Assembly (NCBI GenBank): GCA_022824225.1
Contig: JAJEAH010000063.1
Span: 1-64,000, forward strand
DNA: 64,000 nt
Reading direction: 5' to 3'
Source: Chloroflexota bacterium
Lineage (GTDB): Bacteria; Chloroflexota; UBA11872; VXOZ01
Below are positions 52,710-62,380 of the stretch, in pieces. Both the position numbers and the translations under genes were made by a program. Numbering within the stretch: position 1 is the first letter of the stretch; each line of letters begins with the position of its first letter. The notes under the pieces were generated by a model. It was not told where the DNA came from. It saw only the letters and a program-made list of their open reading frames with translations, and made no database searches.

Positions 52710-54161
52710 CTACTTCCAGGCCGCGGCGGCGGTGGCATGAACGGGGGCCTTGCCAATGTGAATCTTCGCGGCATGCGGACCCTCGCCGGTGGGGAACACC
52801 TTGGTGGGATTGAAGAGCCAATCGGGATCGAACGCGCGCTTCAGCTTGCGCATGGCTTCCAGGTCGTCGTCACTGTACAGCCAACCCATGTACTCTTGCT
52901 TCTCGGTGCCGATGCCGTGTTCGCCCGAAAGCGATCCCCCGGCGTCGATACACGCGCGGATGATCTCTTCGCCTGCGGCTATGACCCGCTGCACCTGGTC
53001 GCTATCGCGCACGTCAAAGAGCAGATTGGGGTGCAAGTTGCCGTCGCCGGCATGGAAGACGTTGGCGATGATGATGTCGTACCGCTCTGCCACGTCTTCG
53101 ACAAAGCGCATGATTTCCGGGAGCTTCGTGCGGGGCACCACGCAGTCCTGAATGTAGTAGTTGGGCGCCAGCCGGCCCAACGCGCCGATGGCGCCTTTGC
53201 GCCCGGCCCAGATTGCCTCGCGTTCGGCCGTTGACTGCGCAACTCTGATCTCGCGGGCGCGGGCCGCGCGGCAGAGGTCGAGCACGGCCTCCCGCTGCTC
53301 GTCCAGTTCCTCCTGCATGCCATCTATCTCGACGATGAGCACGCCGCCGGCGCCGGCCGGATAGCCGACGTGGTGCGCTTCCTCGATCGCTTGGGTGACC
53401 ACCTGGTCCATAATCTCCAATGCCGCGGGGATGATGCCGTTGCCAATGATAGCCGAGACCGCTTCGCAAGCATCGGGGACGTTGTCGAATATCGCGAGAT
53501 AGGTCTCGACCGCTTCCGGCAGCGGCAGCAGTTTGACCAGGATCTTGGTCACCACGCCCATGGTGCCTTCGGAGCCAATGACGGCGCTGAGCAAATCGTA
53601 GCCCGGCGCATCCGGCGCCTTGCCCCCCAGCCACGCCACCTCGCCCCCGGGGAAGACCACTTCCAGCCCCAGGATGTGATTGATGGTGCAACCGTAGCGC
53701 AGGCAATGGGCGCCGCCCGAGTTCTCGGCCACGTTGCCGCCCAGGGTGCACGCCTTCTGGCTGGATGGGTCCGGGGCATAGTACAAGCCGAGGCCTTCGA
53801 CCTCGGCGGAGAGATCGAGATTCACAACGCCCGGTTCCACCAGCGCCGTGCGGTTTTCGGCATCGATTTCGAGGATGTCGCGCATGCGGCTAACCGAGAG
53901 CAGGATACCGTCTTCCTCCGGCACAGCGCCGCCGGAGAGCCCGGTTCCGGCGCCTTTGGGCACCACCGGCACCTGCATTTCGCTCGCAACGGCCAGGATA
54001 CGGCTTACTTCGGCGGTCGTACGGGGAAAGACGACGGCAGCCGGCAACTGGGCGTCGATGGAGGCGTCGCGCTCGAAGACGATGAGGTCTTCAGGCCGGT
54101 ACACCACGTGTTCCGCTCCAACGATGGACTGCAAGCGCTCGACGAGTTTGCGCGTGTCCAT
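52710..54161 (-). CDS. glcD: Glycolate oxidase-type catalytic FAD subunit (GlcD)
   Basis: The 483-residue flavoenzyme starts at ATG 54161. FAD motifs PVVPKGAGTGLSGGAVPEE and GNVAENSGGAHCLRYG are followed by GSEGTMGVVTKILVKLLPLP. The C-terminal half has NVFHAGDGNLHPNLLFD (metal-type His) and GEHGIGTEKQEYM, the hallmark of D-lactate/glycolate dehydrogenases. The end is FDPDWLFNPTKVFP. It oxidises glycolate, D-lactate or another 2-hydroxyacid. It is the first gene of the set running to 46866. Confidence 0.94.
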   Translation of the reverse strand: MDTRKLVERLQSIVGAEHVVYRPEDLIVFERDASIDAQLPAAVVFPRTTAEVSRILAVASEMQVPVVPKGAGTGLSGGAVPEEDGILLSVSRMRDILEIDAENRTALVEPGVVNLDLSAEVEGLGLYYAPDPSSQKACTLGGNVAENSGGAHCLRYGCTINHILGLEVVFPGGEVAWLGGKAPDAPGYDLLSAVIGSEGTMGVVTKILVKLLPLPEAVETYLAIFDNVPDACEAVSAIIGNGIIPAALEIMDQVVTQAIEEAHHVGYPAGAGGVLIVEIDGMQEELDEQREAVLDLCRAARAREIRVAQSTAEREAIWAGRKGAIGALGRLAPNYYIQDCVVPRTKLPEIMRFVEDVAERYDIIIANVFHAGDGNLHPNLLFDVRDSDQVQRVIAAGEEIIRACIDAGGSLSGEHGIGTEKQEYMGWLYSDDDLEAMRKLKRAFDPDWLFNPTKVFPTGEGPHAAKIHIGKAPVHATAAAAWK

Positions 54162-54658
54162 GGCCCACTCCCTGGCTCGAATCCTGCCGTCGTGTCCCTG
54201 AATGCGACACTGTGATGATACCATAGGGCCAATGCGGCTACCAGAATGCTCGCTCCTTCGGCGCTCCTGGAAAGGCGTTGGCTCACCCTCCTTGTCAATG
54301 CATACAGTCGGAGGGGAAGTGTGGCCTATCCGGCTGGCAAGGCGTGTGCGAGCGCCGTTCGCGATGGGGAAAACCGGCTAGTGGTGCGCCCGCTGCCACT
54401 GCGGATTTCAGAAGTCTCTCGTTGACGAGGATTGGGTAGGATAGGGGCAGGAGCGCCGGGCACGCGGCGATATTTAGGGAGCGGACACGTCAAGTTACCT
54501 GCGTTGTCCGGGGTGGCATGTCACTTGGCCGGGCGCGTCGGGCACAGTTCGCGGGCGACAGTGCGGCTTCAAGTCGCACTCGAAGAATCGGACCAATTGA
54601 GCAACAAGTCCACTTAGGGCTTGGGCCATGCCCAGTTGAGAAGGGAACCGCACCGGCA
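54162..54658. other. 497-base divergent intergenic region
   Basis: The spacer lies between glcD (minus) and the kinase-like gene (plus). The plus frame of the kinase runs open back to 54518, but no conserved sequence supports it there. No tRNA, terminator or repeat was recognised. Confidence 0.45.
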
Positions 54659-55723
54659 ATGGCAACGCTCCCGGGAGCTGAATTGGAACGCCAACTGTAC
54701 GATCTGCTGGTTGCCAAGGAGGGCGCCGTTCAGTCTCTCAGGCCTGTTGGCAGTGGCGCTCAGGACGCGCGTGTCTGGCGCGCCGTCACGGCGTCGGGCC
54801 GCGTACTTGCGGTCAAGCAGCACGCCCATGCCGGCGCGGCGGAGATGGAATTCGGCGTCCTGCGCATGCTGCACGGCCTGGGCGCGCCAGTGGTGCGCCC
54901 CGTGCGCGTTCTGGCTTCGCAACGCGTCGTCGTCACGGAGTGGCTAGAGTTTCCGACCGTAGCGGACTTAGTTCTTCGCAGGCAGGAGTCTCCTGCTGAC
55001 TCAAGGCGCTCGCTAAGCGGCGTGGCCCACGACCTCGTGCGCGGCTGCGCTGCGTTGGAAACGGCGTTCACCGGACTGGCGGCGCGGCTCCGCCTCGACG
55101 ACACCGGCGAGCGCGAACGGCGCCACAGGGAGGTGCGGCAGCGCTGCCGCCGCGCGTACGAGACCCACGTACGGCTGGCAACGAGCCGCCTTGGCAATTT
55201 GCCGTCCGGTTGGCAATCCGGCCTGCGCCGGGAGTGGGCTGCGGTAGCCAACGCTCTCTGTGCCGGCCGCCTGACCCTTGGCGGGCGCGACTGCACGCCA
55301 AACAACGTGCTGGCAACCGGCGACGGCGTGCGCTTTCTCGACTTTGCCGTGCTGGGGCTCGATTGGCCGGAAGCGCGCCTGGCGCAGTACGCAGCCGTCG
55401 TGCACTCCTCCGCTCGCGCGAAGGCGCACGCGATAGCGCACGCGACGGCGCATAGTTCACTCTTGACCCTCGGCCAAGCGCAGTGGTACGTTGATAGTGA
55501 ATGGATTGATTGCGCGCAGTTGGATATGCATCACTTGCTGCTGTGGAGCGAAGTGATGCGGCTGGTCATGACTGGAGAGATCGGGGCCGGTAACGCCAAC
55601 GTCGCTGCGCGCGATGGCAGCCTCCAGCAGGCGTTGCGGGTGGCGCTCACGCCCGTGGCCGCCAATTCGCCCGCGAGGGCAGTTCGGGCGCGCCTCGCCG
55701 CAGTATGTGAGGACACAGCGTAA
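54659..55723 (+). CDS. APH-like kinase-fold protein
   Basis: Start ATG 54659 follows GAAGGGAA and gives 354 residues. The protein looks like a member of the aminoglycoside phosphotransferase/choline kinase fold: VLAVKQHAHAG has the ATP Lys, GGRDCTPNNVLATGDG matches the catalytic loop HGDxxxxN with the Asp and Asn kept but the His lost, and VRFLDFAVLGLDWPE the metal Asp-Phe. It ends 29 bases before the DUF5069 gene on the same strand. Substrate unknown. Confidence 0.75.
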   Translation: MATLPGAELERQLYDLLVAKEGAVQSLRPVGSGAQDARVWRAVTASGRVLAVKQHAHAGAAEMEFGVLRMLHGLGAPVVRPVRVLASQRVVVTEWLEFPTVADLVLRRQESPADSRRSLSGVAHDLVRGCAALETAFTGLAARLRLDDTGERERRHREVRQRCRRAYETHVRLATSRLGNLPSGWQSGLRREWAAVANALCAGRLTLGGRDCTPNNVLATGDGVRFLDFAVLGLDWPEARLAQYAAVVHSSARAKAHAIAHATAHSSLLTLGQAQWYVDSEWIDCAQLDMHHLLLWSEVMRLVMTGEIGAGNANVAARDGSLQQALRVALTPVAANSPARAVRARLAAVCEDTA

Positions 55724-55752
55724 GCCACGTTGCACTGACGAAGGAGAGACCG

Positions 55753-56022
55753 ATGGCAGAAGAGTGGAAGCCGCGCGAACGCGAACTCGTAATAGACGGG
55801 CTGGAATGGGTGGGCCGCATGGCGGACAAAGCCCGCGCCCAGCATGGCGGCTACATCGGCGAGTACATCTACCCTTGCCCCATGGACCAAAGGGTGCTGC
55901 ATGATTTGGGCATGAGCGCCGAGGAATTCAAGCAGATTGCCGTCGAGGCCGCGACCGATAGCGAATTGGCCGCTAAAGTCAAGGCCGCCTCCGGCAAAGA
56001 AGCGGTAGCTTCACCCACCTGA
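55753..56022 (+). CDS. DUF5069-like small protein
   Basis: The 89-residue cytoplasmic protein has the DUF5069 hallmark sequence DGLEWVGRMADKARA, then GEYIYPCPMDQRVLHDLGM and a TDSELAAKVKA tail. Function of the family is not known to me. It has an AAGGAGAG site and lies directly after the APH-like kinase gene, so the two are probably co-transcribed and end at the hairpin at 56123. Confidence 0.8.
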   Translation: MAEEWKPRERELVIDGLEWVGRMADKARAQHGGYIGEYIYPCPMDQRVLHDLGMSAEEFKQIAVEAATDSELAAKVKAASGKEAVASPT

Positions 56023-56122
56023 ACCGCGAATATGGTCTACAGGGCACAGGCAGCGCTCCAGCGCCTGCTACCGGTTTTCCGTTCGCATTAGGCGAAGGCG
56101 CTGCCGCTGCCGGGAGAATACG

Positions 56123-56156
56123 AACATACCTGCGCTGTGCGCAGGTATGTTATATT
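56123..56156 (+). terminator. Rho-independent terminator-like hairpin
   Basis: Perfect 13-bp arms AACATACCTGCGC (56123-56135) and its complement (56139-56151) with a TGT loop are followed by ATATTT. It ends the kinase-DUF5069 transcript about 100 bases after the stop. Confidence 0.6.
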
Positions 56157-56245
56157 TGGCGACAATGTAGAACAGAGGAGACACCTTTGGGGTCTAACGT
56201 ACAAGACGCAGCCGGCGCGCCGGGCGGTGGGCAAGCGGTGGCGCT

Positions 56246-57460
56246 GTGAATCCTGAACAGAGACGCGCCGCCCTGTTGGGCGCGGTGTGCGGCATGATGC
56301 TGAGCGGCGGCTATGTCATGGCCCGCCGGCTGGCCAGGCGCGTGCAGCCCCACGTCATAGACTGGCAACGCGCCGAGCGCATCGCGTTGCGCGTCGCCGC
56401 GCGCAGCCCGGAGAGCATGCTGCCCAGCAACATACTGGCGGAGTTGCGGGGTGAGTACGAGGAACTGACGGCGCTGAGCCGCGAGCGAATTGAGCCGTTC
56501 ATTCAACTGAACGTGCCCGCCGCCTGCCATGACATCGAGGTAGTCGACCGCCCGCTCTGGGTGCGGCGCAATCTCAGCAACGTGCAGCGGCTCCTACATC
56601 CGGTTGAAGAGGTTTACCGGGAGAGCGTGGGCGTCAATACCAGCACACTCTTTCGTCTGGCCCACGGTGGCATGCAACTCACGCTTTCCGCGCAGACGGG
56701 TATGGTGCTGGGTTTTCTCTCGCGGCACGTCTTGGGCCAATTCGATATGCCGTTCCTCGCGCCGCCGGCGCTGGAGGACGGCGCTGAACCGGAATCGGAC
56801 AGCCGCATCTACTTTGTCGAGCCGAACATTCGCCGCTTGCAGTCCCGCCTCGGCATCCCGGCGGATGCCTTCCGGCTTTGGATCGCGCTCCATGAGACTA
56901 CTCACGCCGTGCAGTTTCAGATCGCGCCGTGGCTTGCCGGCCATCTGGCGAGTCTCATCGAGACGTACGTGGAGAGCTTCAGCGCACTGCTCAGGGAGTC
57001 GCGCCAACCCTTGCGCGCCATGCTCTTACCCGGCGCGGAAGCCAAGGACAAGGACGCGAGCCTGGGCGGCCTGATGGGGGCGTTGACTACGCCGGATCAG
57101 CGAGAATTGCTCACGCGGCTGCAAGCCGTGATGTGCGTGGTGGAAGGCCACGGCAACTTCGTCATGGACGAGCTCGGCAAGAAACTCATTGCCGATTTCC
57201 CAACCATGCGCCAGCGGCTGGAAGAGCGCAAACGGGGCTCGCTGGAACGCGCGGTCATGCGGTTGCTGGGCTTTGATCTCAAACTTGCGCAGTATCGGCT
57301 GGGCGAACGCTTCGTGCGCCACGTCGTGTCCGCGGAGGGTATGCCGTTCCTCAATCGCGTGTGGAATTCCGACCGCGCGATGCCTACGCTGGACGAAATC
57401 AATGCGCCGGAGCGCTGGGTTGCCCGCATGCGAGGAATCCGCAGCGCGCCGCACGTGTAA
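56246..57460 (+). CDS. DUF2342-family zinc metalloprotease-like protein
   Basis: The 404-residue protein fits DUF2342, zinc-metalloprotease-like proteins sometimes described as associated with coenzyme F420 biosynthesis. The metal motif HETTH is at about residues 216-220 (LWIALHETTHAVQFQ). IDWQRAERIALRVA near the N-terminus and GQFDMPFLAPPAL and RIYFVEPNIR before the motif are usual. An N-terminal hydrophobic stretch (LLGAVCGMMLSGGYVMA) may be a signal anchor. Start GTG 56246 is weakly supported. No F420 genes are in the window. Confidence 0.83.
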   Translation: MNPEQRRAALLGAVCGMMLSGGYVMARRLARRVQPHVIDWQRAERIALRVAARSPESMLPSNILAELRGEYEELTALSRERIEPFIQLNVPAACHDIEVVDRPLWVRRNLSNVQRLLHPVEEVYRESVGVNTSTLFRLAHGGMQLTLSAQTGMVLGFLSRHVLGQFDMPFLAPPALEDGAEPESDSRIYFVEPNIRRLQSRLGIPADAFRLWIALHETTHAVQFQIAPWLAGHLASLIETYVESFSALLRESRQPLRAMLLPGAEAKDKDASLGGLMGALTTPDQRELLTRLQAVMCVVEGHGNFVMDELGKKLIADFPTMRQRLEERKRGSLERAVMRLLGFDLKLAQYRLGERFVRHVVSAEGMPFLNRVWNSDRAMPTLDEINAPERWVARMRGIRSAPHV

Positions 57461-57715
57461 GCGGGTTCGTCCGGAGAGAGTCTACCGCGCTGGGCAGGCC
57501 ATCGCCTGTCCCGCCCTATCCTCTTGTGCGCAATGGCCGGCAGCGCACTATCCTCCCGCGCCACTTCCCTCACCACGGACGGGAGCGCACGTACCTACTG
57601 CAGTTTCTGCGCGCGCACCGTCTCTTGATTCACCTCGCTCCCAGGCAGGGCACGCGACCCACAGCCAACCCAGAGTCCGCCTGCCATGGTTTGCATGGTG
57701 ACTTAGCGCCAGCCC

Positions 57716-59329
57716 CTATGCCGGCTGCGGCGGCGTGTATGTCAAAACCTGGCCGTCCTGGTTTAGCCGGGCGCGCAACTCCGCGTAATCGACGTCCTGC
57801 ACGGGAATCCCGTGCTGGTCGGCGATGACGGCTGCCGTCGCGGCGGACTGCCCCAGGATCATGAACACCGGTTCCATGCGAATCGAGCCATAGGCGATAT
57901 GCGTTGAGGAGACGCAGACCGGCACGAGCAAGTTCTGCACTTCCTCCCGTTTCGGTGTCAGCGACCCGTATGCGATTCCGTAGGGGCGCAACGGCTTCAC
58001 GCCGATGTCCCCTTCGTTTTGTACGAATCCATCGTCCGTGACGTAACGCTGCACGTTGTGCGAGTCCAGGGCGTACGAGCCCATCCCAACCGGCTCCGGC
58101 GCTTCCCGCTTGGCGAGGCACTCGTGCTCGGTCATGACGAATGCGCCTGCCATACGGCGCGCTTCCCGGACGTAGAGCTGGTGGGGCCAGTTGCCGTTGT
58201 CAGTAAACTCGTCGCGGGCCAGTCCCCACTCGGCGCATTCAGCGCGAATATCGCTAGGCACGCGGGGATCGTTGGCCATGAAATAGAGCAGGCCTTGCTG
58301 GTAGCCGGTGTGCTCTTGGACAATCTGCTCGCGGACCGCGTAGGAACCTGCCGGATACGCGTAGTTCATCCCGATGTTGTCTGTGCTGAAAGGTCCGTGG
58401 TTATTCGTATCCGTCTTGGCGTTCGGGATCGGGTCGAACTTTCGGAAAGTTTCCCGCCAGCCGGTGTCGAAAACGCGGAGCAGCAGTTCGTACTGTTGCG
58501 GGTCGTAGGCGTCCGGCCTGGTGAATGGCACGTGGTTCTCGGGCACTTTGGTCAGGCACAGTCGGAAACAGTAGGCCTGGAGCCGCCGGTCGCCGCGCCC
58601 GTCCTCGCCAGGAGGTTCCGGGCTGATGCGCGGCAGCAGGCCGCTCGACGGATCGCCGGGGACGAGATAGGGGTCCACGCCATCGGGAAAGTTGTGGCCA
58701 TGGTGGCGGGCGTCCTTCTGCACGCCCGCCCATTCCTCACCGAACTTTGCGGTTCCTTCACGGCCGACCCGGTACGAGACGCCGGCCGCCGCCATAAGGT
58801 CTCCCTCATAAGTTGCGTCGATGAAGGCTGCACCCGCAAAGGTGGATCCGCTGACGGTAGTGATGCTCCGGATGCGGCCGTCCTGAAGGGCCACGCCGTG
58901 CTCGCGGTCCAGCCATGCGTCACGCCGTACGGCGACGTTGTGCTCCGCGACGAGATCCTCGAAGACTTGCTCCGCCACATGCGGCTCGAATGTCCACATC
59001 GTGCGCTGCTCGCCATCCATGGCGGGCGTACCCTGGCCGCGGTTGCCGTATGCCGCGCGCTCTTGCCAACGCCAAGCGTCGGGAGACTGATAGTGTTCCC
59101 AGATGCGCTGGTGGAATTCGCGGGCGAGACCTCCGATTACGGCTTTGTTGCCAGTATCCGTAAAGCCGAGTCCGCCGGCCGAGAGGCCGCCGAGATGGCG
59201 CTCCGGCGCCACCAGCACCACCGACCGGCCCATCCGGCTGGCTTGGACGGCGGCCATCACGCCGGCCGACGTGCCGCCATAGATGACTAGATCGAAGGTT
59301 TCCGCAGGCTTGTCAGTGATGATAGAAAT
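57716..59329 (-). CDS. FAD-dependent oxidoreductase (GG-x-SAG type)
   Basis: The open frame from the first canonical start (ATG 59260) gives 514 residues but lacks the FAD fold's first strand. Upstream in frame the peptide FDLVIYGGTSAGVMAA is clear, so the true start lies at or before about 59310. No ATG, GTG or TTG is available for over 60 bases; ATT 59329, ATC 59323 and ATC 59320 are candidates. I use 59329 with low certainty on the start. The rest (LGGLSAGGLGFTDTGNKAV, GAAFIDATYEGDLMAAAGV, and the C-terminal MILGQSAATAAVIA) fits the PF12831-type family that often works on sugars or surface glycans. Confidence 0.82.
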   Translation of the reverse strand: MSIITDKPAETFDLVIYGGTSAGVMAAVQASRMGRSVVLVAPERHLGGLSAGGLGFTDTGNKAVIGGLAREFHQRIWEHYQSPDAWRWQERAAYGNRGQGTPAMDGEQRTMWTFEPHVAEQVFEDLVAEHNVAVRRDAWLDREHGVALQDGRIRSITTVSGSTFAGAAFIDATYEGDLMAAAGVSYRVGREGTAKFGEEWAGVQKDARHHGHNFPDGVDPYLVPGDPSSGLLPRISPEPPGEDGRGDRRLQAYCFRLCLTKVPENHVPFTRPDAYDPQQYELLLRVFDTGWRETFRKFDPIPNAKTDTNNHGPFSTDNIGMNYAYPAGSYAVREQIVQEHTGYQQGLLYFMANDPRVPSDIRAECAEWGLARDEFTDNGNWPHQLYVREARRMAGAFVMTEHECLAKREAPEPVGMGSYALDSHNVQRYVTDDGFVQNEGDIGVKPLRPYGIAYGSLTPKREEVQNLLVPVCVSSTHIAYGSIRMEPVFMILGQSAATAAVIADQHGIPVQDVDYAELRARLNQDGQVLTYTPPQPA

Positions 59330-59647
59330 CCCGGGTGACGGCGAGTGTAGCCGGAGATACAGAGTCGCGGCGCTGGAATTGAGCCCGTGACATGCGCTTG
59401 CCTCAGAGTCAGACTTAACACTACCAAGAGGAAGTCCGCAATGCCGCTGTTAGTCGTTCGCGCCGATGGCTGCGCGAAGCCCTTGTCGAATCATGGACGG
59501 CTTTCTGCCAACTTGCGGCGGTTCTTCTCACCCTTCGACAAGCCTGTACTGAGCTTGTCGAAGTGCTCAGAGCCTGCCCCGTTCTGGATACGGGGGCGAA
59601 CGTTGGTCGTGCAAAAGACGAGTGTAAACGGGCTCTAAGATCTGAAA
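59330..59647. repeat. Spacer with a CTTCGACAAGC inverted repeat
   Basis: About 318 bases between two minus-strand genes. An 11-bp inverted repeat at 59533-59563, arms CTTCGACAAGC and GCTTGTCGAAG with a 9-base loop, shares its core with the repeats near 33710-33850. I see no gene in the rest. Confidence 0.6.
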
Positions 59648-61267
59648 CTAGTGGTCCGTTACGAGGATTGCGTATTCCAACGAATCAGCCAGCGCCGAAT
59701 AGCTCGCTTCGATGATATTCGTGGAACTGCCCACAGTGCTCCATTCCGTATGGCCGTTCGTGCTTTCGATCATCACGCGCACACCGGCCGCCGTGGCGCT
59801 GCTTTCATCGAGCACCCGCACTTTGTAGTCCAAGAGCCGCACCCGTTCGAGTTGCGGATAGGCGGAAACCAGCGCCTTGCGCATGGCGGTGTCCAAGGCG
59901 TTCACGGGACCGTTGCCTTCGGCGGCGGTGTGTTGCACCTCGTCGCCAACCTGGATCTTGACTGTGGCCTCCGAAAGAACACTCCGACCGCCTCGTGTTT
60001 CAACCAATACGAGGAAATCGAGGAGAGAGAACGGCGGCGCGTAGTCCGGCTGGCGGCGCTTGATGAGCAGTTCGAACGAGGCCTCGGCTCCTTCGAATTG
60101 GAACCCGCGTTGCTCCATCTCCTTGATCTCTTCCACCAAGCCGAGCACATCTTCGCTCTGGCGAGAGAGACGAAAGCCGAGGCGCTCGGCGCGGGAAAGC
60201 ACGCTGCTGCGTCCGCTCAATTCCGAAATGAGTACGCGCATTTCATTGCCCACCGCCGCCGGATCGATGTGTTGGTAGGCGATGTGGCTCTTGGCCATGC
60301 CGTCGGCGTGGTAGCCCGCTTTGTGGGCAAATGCCGAATGGCCGACGTAGGGCATGAACGGGTTGAGCGACATGTTGGCGATCTCGCTCACGAAGCGCGC
60401 CACGTCCGAGAGGTGCTGCAATTGGTCGTCCTGGATTGCCGCATAGCCCAGCTTGAGTTGCAGATTGGGAATCACCGTGCACAGGTTGGCATTGCCGCAG
60501 CGCTCGCCCACGCCGTTCACCGTGCCCTGCACGTGTGAGGCCCCGTTTTCCACCGCCGCCAGCGTATTGGCCGTAGCCAGATCGGCGTCATTATGCACGT
60601 GGATGCCGATGGGCACATCGAATTCCGCTTCGACAGTCCGGGTCACCTCACCCACGTACGCGGGAATGCTGCCGCCATTGGTGTCACACAAGACCAAACA
60701 GTCGGCGCCGGCCTCCTGGGCGGCGCGCAACGCAGACATGGCATACGCCGGACTCGCCCGATAGCCGTCGAAGAAGTGTTCGGCGTCGAAGAATACCTCC
60801 AGCCCGTGGCGTTTGAGATAGGCGATTGTCTCGCCGATCATCGCCAGGTTGTTTTCAAGGGTCGTTTCCAGCACCGCCGTCACGTGGTGGTCCCACGCTT
60901 TGCCCACGATGCAGACCGCGCGGACACCGGTGCCGATGAGGGCACGGACGCCGGCATCGCTCTCGACATTCGTGGACTTGTGGCGCGTGCTGCCAAAAGC
61001 CGTGATGGTGAGATGCTGCCACTCTATTTCCCGGGCGAGGCGAAAGAACTCCTGGTCCTTGGGATTGGAACCCGGATAGCCGCCCTCAAGGTAATGGATC
61101 CCCAGCTCGTCCAATCTGCGCGCAATCTTGAGCTTGTCCGATGCGGCGAACGAAAGCCCCTCGGCTTGGGCGCCATCCCGCAGCGTCGTATCGTAGATGA
61201 CGATCCGGCGCGCTGACCTCGCCCCCTCCGCGCTCGAAGCGCTCTCCGCAGTAGTCTGGGCTTCCAT
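59648..61267 (-). CDS. cimA: (R)-citramalate synthase
   Basis: The 539-residue enzyme condenses acetyl-CoA with pyruvate to citramalate, an isoleucine precursor; it belongs to the LeuA/HCS family. The TIM barrel begins with VIYDTTLRDGAQAEG and has VPIGIHVHNDADLATANTLA with the metal His-x-His. GHSAFAHKAGYHADGMAKS leads to the regulatory LeuA dimer domain in the C-terminal 150 residues (GNGPVNALDTAMRKAL). The DGAQAEG reading and the length mark CimA rather than LeuA. No leuCD genes are beside it. Confidence 0.92.
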   Translation of the reverse strand: MEAQTTAESASSAEGARSARRIVIYDTTLRDGAQAEGLSFAASDKLKIARRLDELGIHYLEGGYPGSNPKDQEFFRLAREIEWQHLTITAFGSTRHKSTNVESDAGVRALIGTGVRAVCIVGKAWDHHVTAVLETTLENNLAMIGETIAYLKRHGLEVFFDAEHFFDGYRASPAYAMSALRAAQEAGADCLVLCDTNGGSIPAYVGEVTRTVEAEFDVPIGIHVHNDADLATANTLAAVENGASHVQGTVNGVGERCGNANLCTVIPNLQLKLGYAAIQDDQLQHLSDVARFVSEIANMSLNPFMPYVGHSAFAHKAGYHADGMAKSHIAYQHIDPAAVGNEMRVLISELSGRSSVLSRAERLGFRLSRQSEDVLGLVEEIKEMEQRGFQFEGAEASFELLIKRRQPDYAPPFSLLDFLVLVETRGGRSVLSEATVKIQVGDEVQHTAAEGNGPVNALDTAMRKALVSAYPQLERVRLLDYKVRVLDESSATAAGVRVMIESTNGHTEWSTVGSSTNIIEASYSALADSLEYAILVTDH

Positions 61268-61376
61268 GCGTGACCTACTCCGCTACGACAACTCTTTGGT
61301 CCATCTTGTGCGGCAATTCACAAGCCTGTTTGGCAAGCATTCTACCATAGCGCGCCGGATGCGCATGCCTCTGGCG

Positions 61377-62072
61377 TCAATTGGGCTTTTTCTCCTGCAT
61401 GAACAAGCCGTACACAAGCGCGGCAAGAATCGCCCCGGACATGGGGCCGATCCAGTAGACCACGTGATTGTCCCAAGAGTTGGCCGCCAGCGCCGGGCCA
61501 AACGTGCGCGCCGGATTCATGGAAGCGCCGGTCAAGGGGCCGCCGAGAAGAATGGCCGCGGCTACCGTGAACCCGATGGCAAAGCCGGCCGCGCCGGGAA
61601 CCTTCGCGCCGATCGCGCTGCCAAAGATGACGCTGACCAGCATGAAGGTGAGCAGAGCTTCGACGAGAACGGCCGTGCCGAATGAGATGTCGGCCGCGAC
61701 GGCGGTTGTGCCGAGATTGACCTCCTGCCAGGCAGCGGCGGGAAACAGCGCCCGCAACGTGAAGCCGGCCAGGACCGCCGCCGCCAGTTGTATGGCAACA
61801 TAGAAAGCTCCCAATGTGACAGAAACCTGGCGCAGGACGATTGCCGCAACGGTAACGGCCGGATTGAAGTGCGCGCCGGAGACGTGGCCGAACGCCGTAA
61901 TCAGCGCAGCCAGGGCCAGTCCGGTGGCAAGCGCGATACCCGTCAAGCCAAGCCCTTCGCCGCCGCGCATGACAAGGAGCGCGTGCGTAATGTTGGCTCC
62001 CACAGCCACGAGGAAGAAGCAAAACGTACCGGCGAATTCAGCCACGAGAGCCTTGATCGATTGTTCAGTCAA
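61377..62072 (-). CDS. Aquaporin / MIP-family channel
   Basis: The 231-residue channel starts at TTG 62072, about 12 bases after AGGAGGCG. Six helices and the two pore motifs are present: HFNPAVTVAAI with the first NPA and GASMNPARTFGPALA with the second. The GASMNPAR segment with Arg after NPA is the usual selectivity residue. Lengths of the loops fit a water-type aquaporin (AqpZ-like) better than the longer glycerol facilitators. It is a single-gene unit upstream of cimA. Confidence 0.93.
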   Translation of the reverse strand: MTEQSIKALVAEFAGTFCFFLVAVGANITHALLVMRGGEGLGLTGIALATGLALAALITAFGHVSGAHFNPAVTVAAIVLRQVSVTLGAFYVAIQLAAAVLAGFTLRALFPAAAWQEVNLGTTAVAADISFGTAVLVEALLTFMLVSVIFGSAIGAKVPGAAGFAIGFTVAAAILLGGPLTGASMNPARTFGPALAANSWDNHVVYWIGPMSGAILAALVYGLFMQEKKPN

Positions 62073-62380
62073 GCTCTAATCACGCCTCCTGGGGCGGCGC
62101 CCCACCACTACTTACCCTTGTATGGACTTTTGCCACTTGCTATTGTGCTAGGTAGTCGGCGAATGTCAAATGAGCAGCGCGGCTTGACGCAACTAGATGT
62201 GTCTTGCCAAGCCCGCGCCGACCTGCGGTTAGTGCGCAGGCAAGCGCCGAAGCTGTCGTTTGCCTGTGTCACCAGTTTGATGGGCGGCTTGCAGCGCGGC
62301 GCGCTCATGCGTGCCCGCTTTTCCTCGATGCCCCACCGCCGGTACAAAGCGGCCCGAAAGCCAACAGAAAGCGATCTGAC
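62073..62380. other. 308-base divergent intergenic region
   Basis: Between the aquaporin gene and the DUF3604 gene. A TTGACA on the minus strand near 62174-62179 would suit a -35 box for the aquaporin gene, but no good -10 follows at the right distance. Nothing else recognised. Confidence 0.45.
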
